Shown here in pieces: positions 16,812-25,610 of a stretch of DNA of 64,000 nt. A program made the position numbers and the translations under genes. Each line of letters opens with the position of its first letter. The first letter of the stretch is position 1. The notes under the pieces are model-generated. The model was not told the DNA's origin, did not search any database, and saw nothing but the letters and a program-made list of their open reading frames with translations. Source of the stretch: Corynebacterium lujinxingii (GTDB taxonomy: Bacteria > Actinomycetota > Actinomycetes > Mycobacteriales > Mycobacteriaceae); contig NZ_CP061032.1 of assembly GCF_014490555.1 (NCBI RefSeq), positions 1,674,001 through 1,738,000 of the forward strand. The letters are read 5' to 3'.

Positions 16812-16897
16812 TGCGAGGGGCAGGATGTGAGGGCCTCGAGTAGCCGCCGACCCCGGCGAGCCCAGTTACTCGAGGCCCTCACATCTTGCCCCTCACA
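16812..16897. repeat. Long inverted repeat, family A copy 2
   Basis: 31-nt arms at 16812-16842 and 16867-16897 with two mismatches and a 24-nt spacer. The outer 22 nt are nearly identical to the arms at 4347-4432 (TGTGAGGGGCAGGATGTGAG), and the TCGAGTA that follows is also shared. It is located between convergent genes. Confidence 0.8.
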
Positions 16898-16963
16898 TTT
16901 GCGGTCGGAGGGCGGAGGGCGCGCGGAAGGTGCGGGCCGGGGCCGAGCCCAGCACCGACAGAA

Positions 16964-17848
16964 CTACCGCAGCCCGCTCCCCCGGTCGTCCACATATACG
17001 CGGTAGAGCGCCTCCACGAACTCATCCCGCGTCATAGACCCCGACACCCCCAGCCGATCCAACTCGTCGCGCACGTCTTTGCGGGTTGGAGCGGAGACCA
17101 TCATCGTTGGGCGCTGCGTGCGCTCGCGCCAGGAACCGGGGGTTTGCGGCAGGCGGTCGCCGACGCGGTGTTTCATGCGGTTGAAGAATTCGTCGACAGG
17201 CGCGAGCGCCTCAATCCCCGGCACGGACCAGCCGAACCAGTACGCCGCCACCCCCAGCCCGATCCCCACCAGCGCGGAGACGGCGAGGCCGATGGACTCC
17301 AAGCCCAGATCATAAAAGAGCTGCACGCTTATCGACGACACAATCCCCGGCACCACATACCACTGCCTATCCACCAGGATCGACGGGATCTGCCCGATCA
17401 TCATCTCGCGGATCACCATGCCGCCGGTGGCGGTGAGTACGCCCATGAGGATGCAGCCGAACCAGGTGACGTCGGCACGCATCGCGGTCACGGTGCCGGT
17501 GACGGACCACACGCCGACGATGACCATGTCGCCGTGGAAGCGGAACATCTCCCAGGTGAAGCCTTCGAGCGGCAACGTGAACGCCACCAGAGATCCCACG
17601 AGTGCGGTGCCGATGTACCAGGGGTTTTGGAGGGCGGAGGCGGGGGTGGCGTCGATAAGCGCGTCGCGGATCATGCCGCCGGCCATGCCGGAGATGATGG
17701 AGATGAGCATGAACCCGACGGCGTCGAAACGCATACGCCTAGCGACGAGCCCGCCCATGAGCGCGTTGAGGAACACGCCGAGCAGGTCCATCACGGCGAA
17801 TGAGAAACCGACGGCGGTGAACACGTTGTCGAAGTACATGCGCGCCAT
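16964..17848 (-). CDS. TRIC / UPF0126 family cation channel, copy 2 of tandem pair
   Basis: A 294-residue membrane protein of the UPF0126 (COG2860) family, the bacterial relatives of trimeric intracellular cation channels. It has the internal duplication of that family, with glycine-rich helix pairs SGMAGGMIRDALI (about 50-62) and TATGGMVIREMMI (about 138-150) carrying the conserved GG-x-IRD/E signature. A cytoplasmic C-terminal tail of about 90 residues follows. The ATG at 17848 (MARMYF) lies 10 bp after the upstream paralogue's stop, so they form an operon. Ion selectivity cannot be read from sequence. Confidence 0.85.
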   Translation of the reverse strand: MARMYFDNVFTAVGFSFAVMDLLGVFLNALMGGLVARRMRFDAVGFMLISIISGMAGGMIRDALIDATPASALQNPWYIGTALVGSLVAFTLPLEGFTWEMFRFHGDMVIVGVWSVTGTVTAMRADVTWFGCILMGVLTATGGMVIREMMIGQIPSILVDRQWYVVPGIVSSISVQLFYDLGLESIGLAVSALVGIGLGVAAYWFGWSVPGIEALAPVDEFFNRMKHRVGDRLPQTPGSWRERTQRPTMMVSAPTRKDVRDELDRLGVSGSMTRDEFVEALYRVYVDDRGSGLR

Positions 17849-17858
17849 CGTAGGGGGT

Positions 17859-18674
17859 TTAAGCCTTCGCCTTCGAGCGCTCCCGGACCTCGTTTTGCAG
17901 GTACAGGCGGATCGCGCCCAGCAGTTGGTCGTCGGTGGCTTCCTCAAGCGCTTGCGTGACGTGTTCACCGGACTCGACCGGGTGGCGGATGTCCGTCTTC
18001 ACGCCGAGGGCATAGCCGAGCTTCTCCTCCAACGGGCGTTCGATCTCCTTGGTGGCGAAGAACGAGAAGCGGTCACCGCCGAAGTACACCGCGACCGCGA
18101 AAATCGGCGCGGCCACCGCAGCGGCGAGCATGCCTTGCCACACCAGGTCGAAGTGGTTGAAGCCGAGCATGATTGCCGACGAAATAATCGCCGGGAACAC
18201 CGTCATCTTCTGCGACGTAAACAGCGCGGGCACCTGCCGCAGCACGATGTCGCGCATGGCGGTACCGCCGGTCGCCGTGATCACCGCGAGCAGGATGCAC
18301 GGCACCCAATTCAGGTCCGCCACCAGCCCCTTGAGTGTGCCGGCGACGGCCCACACGCCGATGGTGACGATGTCCGCATAAAACCGAAAATTCTCCCACA
18401 GCCGGCCCTTGAGCGTGACCGTGTACGCGATCGCGCCACCAATCGTCGCGGTGATCAGGTAGCCGGGGTTGGTCAGTGCGGCGGCGGGGCCGTCGTTCAG
18501 GATGGCGTCGCGAATAAAGCCCCCGCTTAACGACGAAATCAGCGCAATGAACGCGAACCCAACAATGTCAAAGTTCATACGCTTGGCGACAGTTCCGCCA
18601 ACCGTCGCCGCCAACAGCACACCGGTGTATTCCAGGACGAAGTAGAGATCGCCCGCAAAGTCCGAAAGTTCCAT
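17859..18674 (-). CDS. TRIC / UPF0126 family cation channel, copy 1 of tandem pair
   Basis: A 271-residue paralogue of the downstream gene, with the same signatures SSLSGGFIRDAIL (about 47-59) and TATGGTAMRDIVL (about 136-148) and seven hydrophobic helices. The C-terminal 65 residues are charged (KEIERPLEEKLGYALGVKTD). It is the first gene of the two-gene unit. Although related in the core, the tails differ, suggesting old duplication and separate or heteromeric roles. Confidence 0.85.
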   Translation of the reverse strand: MELSDFAGDLYFVLEYTGVLLAATVGGTVAKRMNFDIVGFAFIALISSLSGGFIRDAILNDGPAAALTNPGYLITATIGGAIAYTVTLKGRLWENFRFYADIVTIGVWAVAGTLKGLVADLNWVPCILLAVITATGGTAMRDIVLRQVPALFTSQKMTVFPAIISSAIMLGFNHFDLVWQGMLAAAVAAPIFAVAVYFGGDRFSFFATKEIERPLEEKLGYALGVKTDIRHPVESGEHVTQALEEATDDQLLGAIRLYLQNEVRERSKAKA

Positions 18675-18716
18675 GCGCGCAAGGCTACTTCCGCGCCCGC
18701 GCGCTGTCTCCTGCGC

Positions 18717-19652
18717 CTACCCCAGGCGCTGCACCGCGTCGACGACGAGGTCCCAGAACCGCTCCACGTCCAGGCGCGTGGCCACGGAGGAGTTGCACGG
18801 GGCGTCCGAAGCGCGGAAGTCCGCCACCGTGCGCCCGCGCGTCAACGTCCCCGCGAGTTCCACAGACAGCGGCGCGGGCACGGTCTCGACCAGCGAGGGG
18901 TCGATGACGTAGGCCACCGCGCACGGGTCGTGGACCGGCGGGTTGTCGAAGTCCTGGGCGTCTTTGTAGTTGTGGCGGAAGGCGTCGACAAGCGCGACGA
19001 CGAAGTCGCCCGCGGACGTCCCCAACGCGGCGAATCGCGACTCCACCTCCGGGGTCGCCAGCGCCTGGTGGGTCAGATCCAGCCCGACCATGACCACCGG
19101 CCAGTCCTCGCCGAACACGATCGCGGCGGCCTCCGGATCGACGAACGTGTTGAACTCAGCGGACGCCGTGATGTTGCCGGTGCCGTACGCGCCGCCCATG
19201 AGCACGACTTCGCGCACACGCGAGACGATCCGCGGCTCCATGCGCACAGCCAGTGCGATGTTGGTCAGCGGCCCGGTCGGCACAAGCGTCACGGTCCCGG
19301 GTTCTTCGCGCATGAGCGTATCGACGATCCACCGCACCGCATGCCCATCTTCCACCCCAACCGCAGGCTCGGGCAGGTTGTAGCCGTGGACTTCCATGCC
19401 GGAATCGCCGTGGATGTCCTCGGCGGTGACGACGTCGTTGATCAGTGGGCGCGAGGCGCCCCGGTACACCGGCACGTCGAGGGCACCGGCGATGGTGAGG
19501 ACCTGGCGCGCGTTGTGGGTGACTTTGTCGATGGTGTGGTTGCCGCCGATCGTCGTCAAGCCAAGCAGCTCGATGTAGGGGTTGCCGGCGGCGAGCAGGA
19601 TGGCGACGGCGTCGTCGTGGCCCGGGTCGCAGTCGAGGATGATCTTACGCAC
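18717..19652 (-). CDS. uriH: Inosine/uridine-preferring nucleoside hydrolase
   Basis: A 311-residue nucleoside hydrolase. The N-terminal calcium-binding motif DCDPGHDDA is at residues 7-15, ITASAEFNTFVDPEAA near 165 and the C-terminal HDPCAVAYVIDP carries the active-site His/Asp. The enzyme cleaves nucleosides to base and ribose. The start overlaps the MFS transporter end by 8 bp. The pair matches uriT-uriH of Corynebacterium glutamicum (uridine uptake and cleavage); the symbol is assigned on this arrangement, not on tested specificity. Confidence 0.85.
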   Translation of the reverse strand: MRKIILDCDPGHDDAVAILLAAGNPYIELLGLTTIGGNHTIDKVTHNARQVLTIAGALDVPVYRGASRPLINDVVTAEDIHGDSGMEVHGYNLPEPAVGVEDGHAVRWIVDTLMREEPGTVTLVPTGPLTNIALAVRMEPRIVSRVREVVLMGGAYGTGNITASAEFNTFVDPEAAAIVFGEDWPVVMVGLDLTHQALATPEVESRFAALGTSAGDFVVALVDAFRHNYKDAQDFDNPPVHDPCAVAYVIDPSLVETVPAPLSVELAGTLTRGRTVADFRASDAPCNSSVATRLDVERFWDLVVDAVQRLG

Positions 19653-21087
19653 GGGCAGCGAGGTCCTCCGCGGCGAGCGTATCCGGCACGCTCGCCGGCT
19701 TCGGAATGAGGAAGGACGCAGCGAACGCGCAGCCCAGCAGGATCGCGCCGGCGATCATGCCCGCGCGGTAGCTGCCGTTGGTGGCGGTGAACACAGCGAA
19801 AATGACCGTGAACGACAGGCCCGCGCCCAGGTTGAACGCGCCGCCGTTGAGGCCCGGCAGGTAGCCCTGGTTGTGCTTCGGCGCGAGCACCACGCCCAGC
19901 GAGCCGAGCATGATGTTTGCCATGCCCGCGTACGTGATGCCGGCGAGGATGGACACCGCGAGCAGCATGCCGTGCGTCGGCTTGCCGACGACTACCACAC
20001 CAAACAGCACCGCAAGCGCCGCACCCGCAATACCGATCTGCAGAATGATCTTGTAGCCCACGCGACCCGCGAGCCAGCCGGAGACGGGGCCCATGAGCAG
20101 GCCGGCGAGGGCGTAGGGGGTAAGCGTCCACCAGGACACGACGCCGGCGGACATGCCCGGGCCCACCTCGGCGTCCTGCGCGAGGTTCGGCACCAGACCG
20201 TTCATGACAGCGAACACGCCAGTCATGGTCAGCGTGGTGGTGAGCAGCAGCGCCCAGGTGCGGCGCTGCGAGAGCAGGTCGGTGGACATCAGCGGGTGCG
20301 AGCTGGACTTCTCGGTACGCCAGAACCACACCAGCGACACGGCGCCGATGACCAGCAGGAGGATGACCATGAACCAGTTGGCAGCACCGAGCAGGCCGGC
20401 CTCGTTGAGTGCCGTGAGGATCGCGGCCGCGCCGATGACCAGGCCGACAACGCCCTTCCAGTCCATCGGCTGCAGCTGGTCGGACTTGGTCTCCGGCACG
20501 CCGAAGCGCACCGCGAACACGGCCACGAGCGCGGCGGCACCGATGACCCAGAACAGGGAGCGGAAACCGAAGGCGTCGGTGAGCCAGCCGCCGAGCAGGG
20601 CGTCGATACCCGCGATGCCGCCGTTGACCGACGTCAAAATGCCGACGAGGAACGCGAACTGCTTTTCCTCGCGCACCGCCTGGCGCAGCATCACGGACGT
20701 CAGCGCGACGGTCGGGCCGGACACGCCCTGGATCACGCGGCCGATGAACAGCATGGTCACGTTCGTCGCAAGCGCCGCGACAACCGAGCCGATCACCGTG
20801 ACCACCATCATCCCGACGAGCACCTTGCGACGCCCGATCAGGTCACCCCAGCGCGGCATGAACAGAGCGAACAGGGCGGCGGCGGTGAAAAACGCGGTCT
20901 GCGTCATGCCGATCTGCGCCGTCGTGGCCTCGAGTTCGGTCTCCATCGTGGCCAGCGCCGGCGACAGCATCGACGCGTTGAGCTGGAAGGCGAAGACGGC
21001 CACCAGCAGCGCCGTCATCAGGGGCACGACCTGGCTGGTCGGCAACTTCTGCCCCGCTGCTGGTAACGGAGTGTTCGTCGTAGTCAT
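19645..21087 (-). CDS. uriT: MFS transporter, probable nucleoside (uridine) permease
   Basis: A 480-residue major facilitator with 12-14 hydrophobic helices and the signature PRWGDLIGRRKVLVG (about 79-93, loop 2-3) plus the motif GLLMGPVSGWLAGRVGYK in the second half. The closest general type is the EmrB/QacA-like group, but the overlapping nucleoside hydrolase gene points to nucleoside import. The ATG at 21087 is followed by a short polar N terminus. No kinase or regulator gene lies next to it here, unlike the uriR-rbsK-uriT-uriH order reported for C. glutamicum. Confidence 0.8.
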   Translation of the reverse strand: MTTTNTPLPAAGQKLPTSQVVPLMTALLVAVFAFQLNASMLSPALATMETELEATTAQIGMTQTAFFTAAALFALFMPRWGDLIGRRKVLVGMMVVTVIGSVVAALATNVTMLFIGRVIQGVSGPTVALTSVMLRQAVREEKQFAFLVGILTSVNGGIAGIDALLGGWLTDAFGFRSLFWVIGAAALVAVFAVRFGVPETKSDQLQPMDWKGVVGLVIGAAAILTALNEAGLLGAANWFMVILLLVIGAVSLVWFWRTEKSSSHPLMSTDLLSQRRTWALLLTTTLTMTGVFAVMNGLVPNLAQDAEVGPGMSAGVVSWWTLTPYALAGLLMGPVSGWLAGRVGYKIILQIGIAGAALAVLFGVVVVGKPTHGMLLAVSILAGITYAGMANIMLGSLGVVLAPKHNQGYLPGLNGGAFNLGAGLSFTVIFAVFTATNGSYRAGMIAGAILLGCAFAASFLIPKPASVPDTLAAEDLAARA

Positions 21088-21220
21088 GCGTGCAGTTTAA
21101 GACAGCTATAAGTATCACGCGTAACGACGAGACCATCCGGGGGCACTCCTCAACACCAACCTATACACCGGTTGCGCAGCGCCGGGACAAACCTGAATTC
21201 GGGTCCTGCGTCGCCGCATT

Positions 21221-21342
21221 CCGTTCATATGCAGGTCTCGATATGCGTAATCCCTGGTCACGGCGTTTTGCCCAAATTTCGCCGGATTTTCAGAAAATCC
21301 TCTGACCTGCAGTTACGCATATCGAGACCTGCATTTGAACGG
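21221..21342. repeat. Long inverted repeat with 30-nt arms
   Basis: Arms at 21221-21250 and 21313-21342 are complementary at 29 of 30 positions (core GCAGGTCTCGATATGCGTAA) with a 62-nt spacer. It lies upstream of the minus-strand uriT-like gene. It has no sequence relation to the family A repeats. Confidence 0.8.
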
Positions 21343-21418
21343 ATCTGGAACCTCTTGCTGCCCCGCGCCCCCGTCCGCCCAGCCGCGCCAAGGTTGACTA
21401 TGTGTGCGATTCAGCAGC

Positions 21419-21520
21419 GTAAGCAAAAACCTGAATTCGGAAGCGCAACCTCGGCAACGGAACGCTCACGAGCAGGTCAAACCCAGCGTTGTGCCGTCGC
21501 GATTTCAGGTTTTCACTTAC
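21419..21520. repeat. Inverted repeat with AAACCTGAA motif
   Basis: GTAAGCAAAAACCTGAA (21419-21435) is complementary at 15 of 17 positions to 21504-21520. A third copy of AAACCTGAATTCGG lies at about 21189-21202, outside the other inverted repeat, so at least two nested or adjacent repeat structures occupy this 460-bp gap. I see no gene in the gap. Confidence 0.6.
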
Positions 21521-21547
21521 GGCGCCGGATCAGTGTGTATACGGCGC

Positions 21548-22345
21548 CTAGGACAGCGCGTCCCAGAGGGCGGTGTTGGTCTCCTGCCAGAGTGGCTTTG
21601 CCCAGTCGCCGAACTCGCGGTCCGTGAGCACTACGCAGGCCTGGTCGCCGGCGACCCACAGGTACGTGCCGGCCATGCCGAAGTGGCCGACGGTGTCGGT
21701 GGGCATGGAGTCGCCGGTCCAGTGCGGGGATTTATCGGCCTTGATCTCGAAGCCGAGGCCCCACGGGCAGGGCTTTTGCATGCCGTAGCCGGGGACGACG
21801 CCGCGTAGGTCGCCGAATTGATTGGAAAAGGCCTCGTCAAGCGTCGACGGGTCCAAAAGTTGCGGCGAGAGGAGCTCAGCGGCGAAGGCAGAAAGATCAG
21901 AAACGGTGGAGCGCCCGCCGTGGCCGGCCGAGCCGTAGATCTCGGTGGAGTCCATACCGAGGGGCTCGAAAACGCCTTCGCGGGCGTAGTCGGCAAACGG
22001 GATGCCGGTGGATTCCCCGACGATCTCGGCGAGGATTTCGTAGCCCGCGGAGGAGTAGATGCGGCGCTCCCCCGGCGCCTTTTGCGGCTCGCGCGAGTCG
22101 AAGCCGACGCCGCCGGCGTGCGCGAGGAGGTGGCGGATGGTGGCGCCTTCGAGGCGGGCGTCGTCGTCAAGCGAAAAAGCCCCTTCTTCCACGGCGAGGA
22201 GCACGGCGTACGCGGAGAGAAGTTTAGTCACGCTGGCGAGTTCGAAGACGCGGGCGGTGTCGCCGAACGACGCGTCTCGCTTGCCGACGAGCGCCCCCGC
22301 CACGTTGTCAACCGGCCAATCCGCAAAAAACTTCTCGAGCTGCAT
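21548..22345 (-). CDS. Serine hydrolase, beta-lactamase/DD-peptidase fold
   Basis: A 265-residue penicillin-binding-protein-like serine hydrolase with SVTK (about residues 38-41, S-x-x-K nucleophile), YSSAGY near 98 (Y-x-N-type motif) and a C-terminal VGHFGMAGTYLW block replacing the KTG motif. There is no signal peptide or membrane helix, so it is cytoplasmic and more likely an esterase of the class C beta-lactamase-related type than a cell-wall enzyme. It is a single gene between a repeat-rich gap and a terminator. The substrate is unknown. Confidence 0.85.
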   Translation of the reverse strand: MQLEKFFADWPVDNVAGALVGKRDASFGDTARVFELASVTKLLSAYAVLLAVEEGAFSLDDDARLEGATIRHLLAHAGGVGFDSREPQKAPGERRIYSSAGYEILAEIVGESTGIPFADYAREGVFEPLGMDSTEIYGSAGHGGRSTVSDLSAFAAELLSPQLLDPSTLDEAFSNQFGDLRGVVPGYGMQKPCPWGLGFEIKADKSPHWTGDSMPTDTVGHFGMAGTYLWVAGDQACVVLTDREFGDWAKPLWQETNTALWDALS

Positions 22346-22410
22346 GGCCCCACCCTACGTGCTGCACGTATGGAGCAGCGCGGGGTGGATGTGCGAAACC
22401 CCGACAAACA

Positions 22411-22452
22411 AACCCCGACTATGCCCAGAACACGGCCATAGTTGGGGTTTTC
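22411..22452 (-). terminator. Intrinsic terminator, probably of the DUF4230 gene
   Basis: AACCCCGACTATG (22411-22423) pairs with CATAGTTGGGGTT (22437-22449). T-rich sequence follows on both strands, so it could work in both directions. It lies 30 bp beyond the 3' end of the minus-strand gene. Confidence 0.7.
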
Positions 22453-22484
22453 TTGTTGGGGGTTGGGCGCGCGAACCCGCTCAA

Positions 22485-23153
22485 CTACTCGGCCCACTCG
22501 ATGCTCACCGTGTAATCTTCCTGCGCCGTCCCGGAAACCAGCGCCTCGACGTGGCTGCGCACGAGGTGCTCGGCACGCTCCCCCGCGCGGTCCAGCAGCC
22601 CCTGCGATACCGCCTTCTCACGCGCGGCGTCCTCTTGACCGGCGATGAACGAGGTGACGTCGGCGACCCGGATCTGGTTGATGGGGTTCATGGTCTGGTC
22701 GTAGACCTGCACGCTGTCGGCGTTGATGTGGGACTCGATAACCTCGACCGGCGGCAGCACCGCGTCGATGGAGGAGTCGCCGACGGAGACGGCAATGGCG
22801 GAGGTATCGCGAAGCCCGGCGGTCACGCGACCGTCGTAAGTGACCAGGAAGTTGCGACCGGTAAACGGCACGTGCGCGCCGAGGACCTCGAGGCCTTCCT
22901 GGTCAAACTTGCCCACGTCCGAAAAGCGGTATTCCTCGACGGAGAGCTCGGCGATGTCCTCAAACGACGCGCCAATCGTCGTCGAGTCCACTGTGGTCTC
23001 CCCTGCCCCAATCAGGGTGGGTCGGAAAAACACCGCCAAAAGCCCCAGGACGGCCAGCACCGCAATCAGGGCGGAAAGCAGTGCCACCCAAAACGCCGGG
23101 GCACGGCGGGTGCGACGCGGGGAGAGGTGCAATTGATCGTGCGCTGTACTCAC
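22485..23153 (-). CDS. DUF4230 family membrane-anchored protein
   Basis: A 222-residue protein with a basic N terminus (RRTRRAP), one membrane helix (about 21-43, FWVALLSALIAVLAVLGLLA) and an extracytoplasmic domain. That domain carries the DUF4230 pattern: a beta strand region (AELSVEEYRFSDVGKF), VTYDGRVTAGL, then IDAVLPPVEVIESHINADSVQVYDQT and a C-terminal helix ending TVSIEWAE. Function is unknown. The domain resembles stomatin-like or envelope adaptor folds only superficially. It is divergent from abgT (112-bp gap). Confidence 0.82.
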   Translation of the reverse strand: MSTAHDQLHLSPRRTRRAPAFWVALLSALIAVLAVLGLLAVFFRPTLIGAGETTVDSTTIGASFEDIAELSVEEYRFSDVGKFDQEGLEVLGAHVPFTGRNFLVTYDGRVTAGLRDTSAIAVSVGDSSIDAVLPPVEVIESHINADSVQVYDQTMNPINQIRVADVTSFIAGQEDAAREKAVSQGLLDRAGERAEHLVRSHVEALVSGTAQEDYTVSIEWAE

Positions 23154-23265
23154 TTAGCGCACTTTACCGAGTCACCCGACATCGGTGGAGTTTGTACACT
23201 AGTTCCCGCCTTTGGGCGTTCGCGCTTGAAAGGTGTACCTGGCCACCGGATGAAAAGAGATAACG

Positions 23266-24906
23266 ATGACCGGTTCAACGCGTATCAAAGAAAAAGACAA
23301 CGCAAAGCGCGAAAAACCCCAAGAGAAACAAGACAACAACCAAGACGGCATGCCCGGCTTTTTGGGCTGGATTGAAAAGGTCGGCAACAAACTGCCCGAC
23401 CCGTTCTGGCTGTTCGTGATCTTAAGCGGCGTGGTCGCCGTGTCCTCCTGGCTCGCGAGCCGGGCAGGATTGAAAGCAACGGACCCGGCTTCGGGCGAAG
23501 AAATCCATGTGGAAAGCCTGCTCACCGGCGAGAACATTTCCCGCATGGTCACCGACGCGGTGGAGAACTTCATCGCGTTTCCGCCGCTGGGCGTGATCTT
23601 AGCGACGATGCTCGGCGTCGCCGTCGCCGAACAAACCGGCCTGCTGGCCGCCATGGTGCGCTCCATGGTGGACAAGGTCAGCCCGAAGATGCTCACGTTC
23701 ATGCTCGCGCTCGCGGGCGTGACGGGCTCCGTGGCGTCGGATGCGATTTACGTGATCATCATCCCGCTGGGCGCGATGGCCTTCCACGCGATCGGCCGCT
23801 CCCCTGTCGTGGGTGCGATGGTGGCGTTCGCGGCGTCGTCGGCAGGCTTCAACTCCTCGCTGATCCTCAACATCACGGACTTGCTGCTCGCCGGCATCTC
23901 CACCTCGGCGGCACAGCTTGTCGACGACGCCTACGACGTCTCCCCCCTCGCCAACATCTTCTTCGTCATCCCGTCGGCGATTGTGCTGTCGCTGGTCATC
24001 ACCGCCGTCACCGAGTTCTACGTGGACAAGAAGGCGCAAGCGCTTGTCGACGACGACCACATCGACGAAGACGAACTCCAACTCGACGAGACCAACCAGC
24101 CTGACGACGCCCACCTCACCGATGACGATGACATCTCCCTGACCCCGCTCGAGCGCAAGGGTCTGGCATGGGCGGGTGTGACGCTCGTCGTCACGCTAGC
24201 GGCGTTTTTCGCCCTGCTGCTCATCCCGGCCTCGCCGTTCGCGCGGCCGGAGGAGGGCTTCATGGAGTCCCCGCTGATCCAGGCGATCGCGATTCCGATC
24301 ACCCTGATCTTCTTCGCCACCGGTCTGGTCTACGGCCTGGTGGTGGGCACGATCAATGAGGCCGCGGACATCCCCAAGTTCATGGCCAAAGGTCTCGAAT
24401 CGCTGCTGCCGATTCTGGTGCTGTTCTTCGCCGTCTCCCAGTTCCTGGCGTGGTTCCAGTGGTCCAATCTGGGCCCGTGGACCGCGATTAAGGGCTCGGA
24501 ACTGCTGCAGTCCTGGGACCTGCCGAACATGGTCCTCTTCGCCGCATTCGTGCTGATGGTGACCACGATCAACCTGTTCATCACCTCCGGCTCCGCCCAG
24601 TGGGCGCTGATGGCGCCGATTGTCGTGCCGATGATGATGTACATCGGTATCTCGCCTGAGGTCACCCAGATGCTCTACCGCATCGGCGACTCCCCCTCCA
24701 ACATCATCACCCCGATGTCGCCCTACTTCGCACTCGCCCTGACCTTCCTGCAGAAGTACTACAAGAAAGCCGGCGTGGGCACCCTGATGTCGCTCTCCCT
24801 GCCATACGCGGTGTCCATGCTGATCGGCTGGTTCGTCTTCTTCATCATCTGGTACTTCCTCGGCATCCCGCTCGGCCCCGGCTCCCCGATGGGCTACGAG
24901 GTATAG
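23266..24906 (+). CDS. abgT: AbgT family transporter
   Basis: A 546-residue AbgT-type transporter, with a charged N terminus of 28 residues and about 11-13 hydrophobic helices. Family blocks include KLPDPFWLFVILSGVV (about 44-59), GVTGSVASDAIYVIIIPLGA (about 148-167), AASSAGFNSSLI (about 186-197) and GDSPSNIITPMSPYFALAL (about 479-497). Members import p-aminobenzoyl-glutamate or export sulfonamides. An acidic loop (DDDHIDEDELQLDE and beyond, about 262-295) is unusually rich in Asp. The last 340 bp (24567-24906) are repeated in diverged form at 27397-27736. Confidence 0.92.
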   Translation: MTGSTRIKEKDNAKREKPQEKQDNNQDGMPGFLGWIEKVGNKLPDPFWLFVILSGVVAVSSWLASRAGLKATDPASGEEIHVESLLTGENISRMVTDAVENFIAFPPLGVILATMLGVAVAEQTGLLAAMVRSMVDKVSPKMLTFMLALAGVTGSVASDAIYVIIIPLGAMAFHAIGRSPVVGAMVAFAASSAGFNSSLILNITDLLLAGISTSAAQLVDDAYDVSPLANIFFVIPSAIVLSLVITAVTEFYVDKKAQALVDDDHIDEDELQLDETNQPDDAHLTDDDDISLTPLERKGLAWAGVTLVVTLAAFFALLLIPASPFARPEEGFMESPLIQAIAIPITLIFFATGLVYGLVVGTINEAADIPKFMAKGLESLLPILVLFFAVSQFLAWFQWSNLGPWTAIKGSELLQSWDLPNMVLFAAFVLMVTTINLFITSGSAQWALMAPIVVPMMMYIGISPEVTQMLYRIGDSPSNIITPMSPYFALALTFLQKYYKKAGVGTLMSLSLPYAVSMLIGWFVFFIIWYFLGIPLGPGSPMGYEV

Positions 24907-24950
24907 CGATTTTACCGGGGTTTGGGGCTGCGCACCTTAGGCCAGCCCCG

Positions 24951-25610
24951 TCACGCCCCATAAAGCGACGTGAGGATGCGCTCGGCAAGCAAGTGCACGG
25001 TGGTCGAGGCAGTGTGTCGCCCTATGTGCTCGCTAAAATCATCCAACGAATCCGGCTGCTCGCTCACCTTCCCCCGGGCGCGGACAATGGCCTGCCGGAC
25101 ATCTTCCACAGTGAAGTTTGGATGGGCGGTTTTTGTGTATGCCGGCCAATGTTGCATCAAGCTGTCGAGGACTTCCTTCTGCGAGCTTGCGCCCTTAACA
25201 TCGGCGAAATGCAGCAGTAGCCAATACTCGAACTGCGGAACGCTAAAACCTACTCCGCGGTCCTTGCGTTCTGCGGCCCACTCAAAAACAGACTGGAGTT
25301 GCTGGTCCGTCGCATCGTCCTCATCGAGGACCACCCAAGCCTGATCGCCGGATCGCAGGTCGCCCTCACGTTTCAGGGTTGCTAGCCAATCGTCTGCAGT
25401 CTTGAGCAATGCCGGCGGGTGTGGGTGCACGCCTCTACGAGCTTCCACTTTCACGGATTTGTCCCGAAAACATGCCATTTCGAAGTAGTGCTTCTCAGTG
25501 GTGCCTTCGGTAACGATGAGGAACACATCTTTCACCGGGCGGGTTTTGGCCCTTTTGTTCTTACCCCCGAACTTCTTCTCACGAGAAGACCGCACCCGCT
25601 TATCCGACAT
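24951..25610 (-). CDS. RloB-family protein (AbiLii-like)
   Basis: A 219-residue RloB domain protein starting at ATG 25610 (MSDKRVRSSREKK). The Toprim-like acidic residues are visible: Glu35 in FLIVTEGTTEKHYFE and VVLDEDD at 93-99. The SVPQFEYWLLLHF block (123-135) is the RloB hallmark. RloB proteins are probable nucleases and are paired with AAA15-type ATPases, as in the lactococcal AbiL abortive-infection system. The start lies inside the 3' end of the ATPase gene (11-bp overlap), so the two are coupled. The nuclease activity is inferred from the fold. The 12 extra upstream codons open in frame are not needed. Confidence 0.85.
   Translation of the reverse strand: MSDKRVRSSREKKFGGKNKRAKTRPVKDVFLIVTEGTTEKHYFEMACFRDKSVKVEARRGVHPHPPALLKTADDWLATLKREGDLRSGDQAWVVLDEDDATDQQLQSVFEWAAERKDRGVGFSVPQFEYWLLLHFADVKGASSQKEVLDSLMQHWPAYTKTAHPNFTVEDVRQAIVRARGKVSEQPDSLDDFSEHIGRHTASTTVHLLAERILTSLYGA

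Noticed and set aside
19582..21066. 494-codon open frame antisense to the MFS transporter
   Set aside because: Composition is an artefact (very rich in Arg, His and Glu) of high third-position GC on the opposite strand.
22059..23375. 438-codon plus-strand frame across the serine hydrolase and DUF4230 region
   Set aside because: It runs antisense through two well-supported genes and a terminator, with no coherent protein features.
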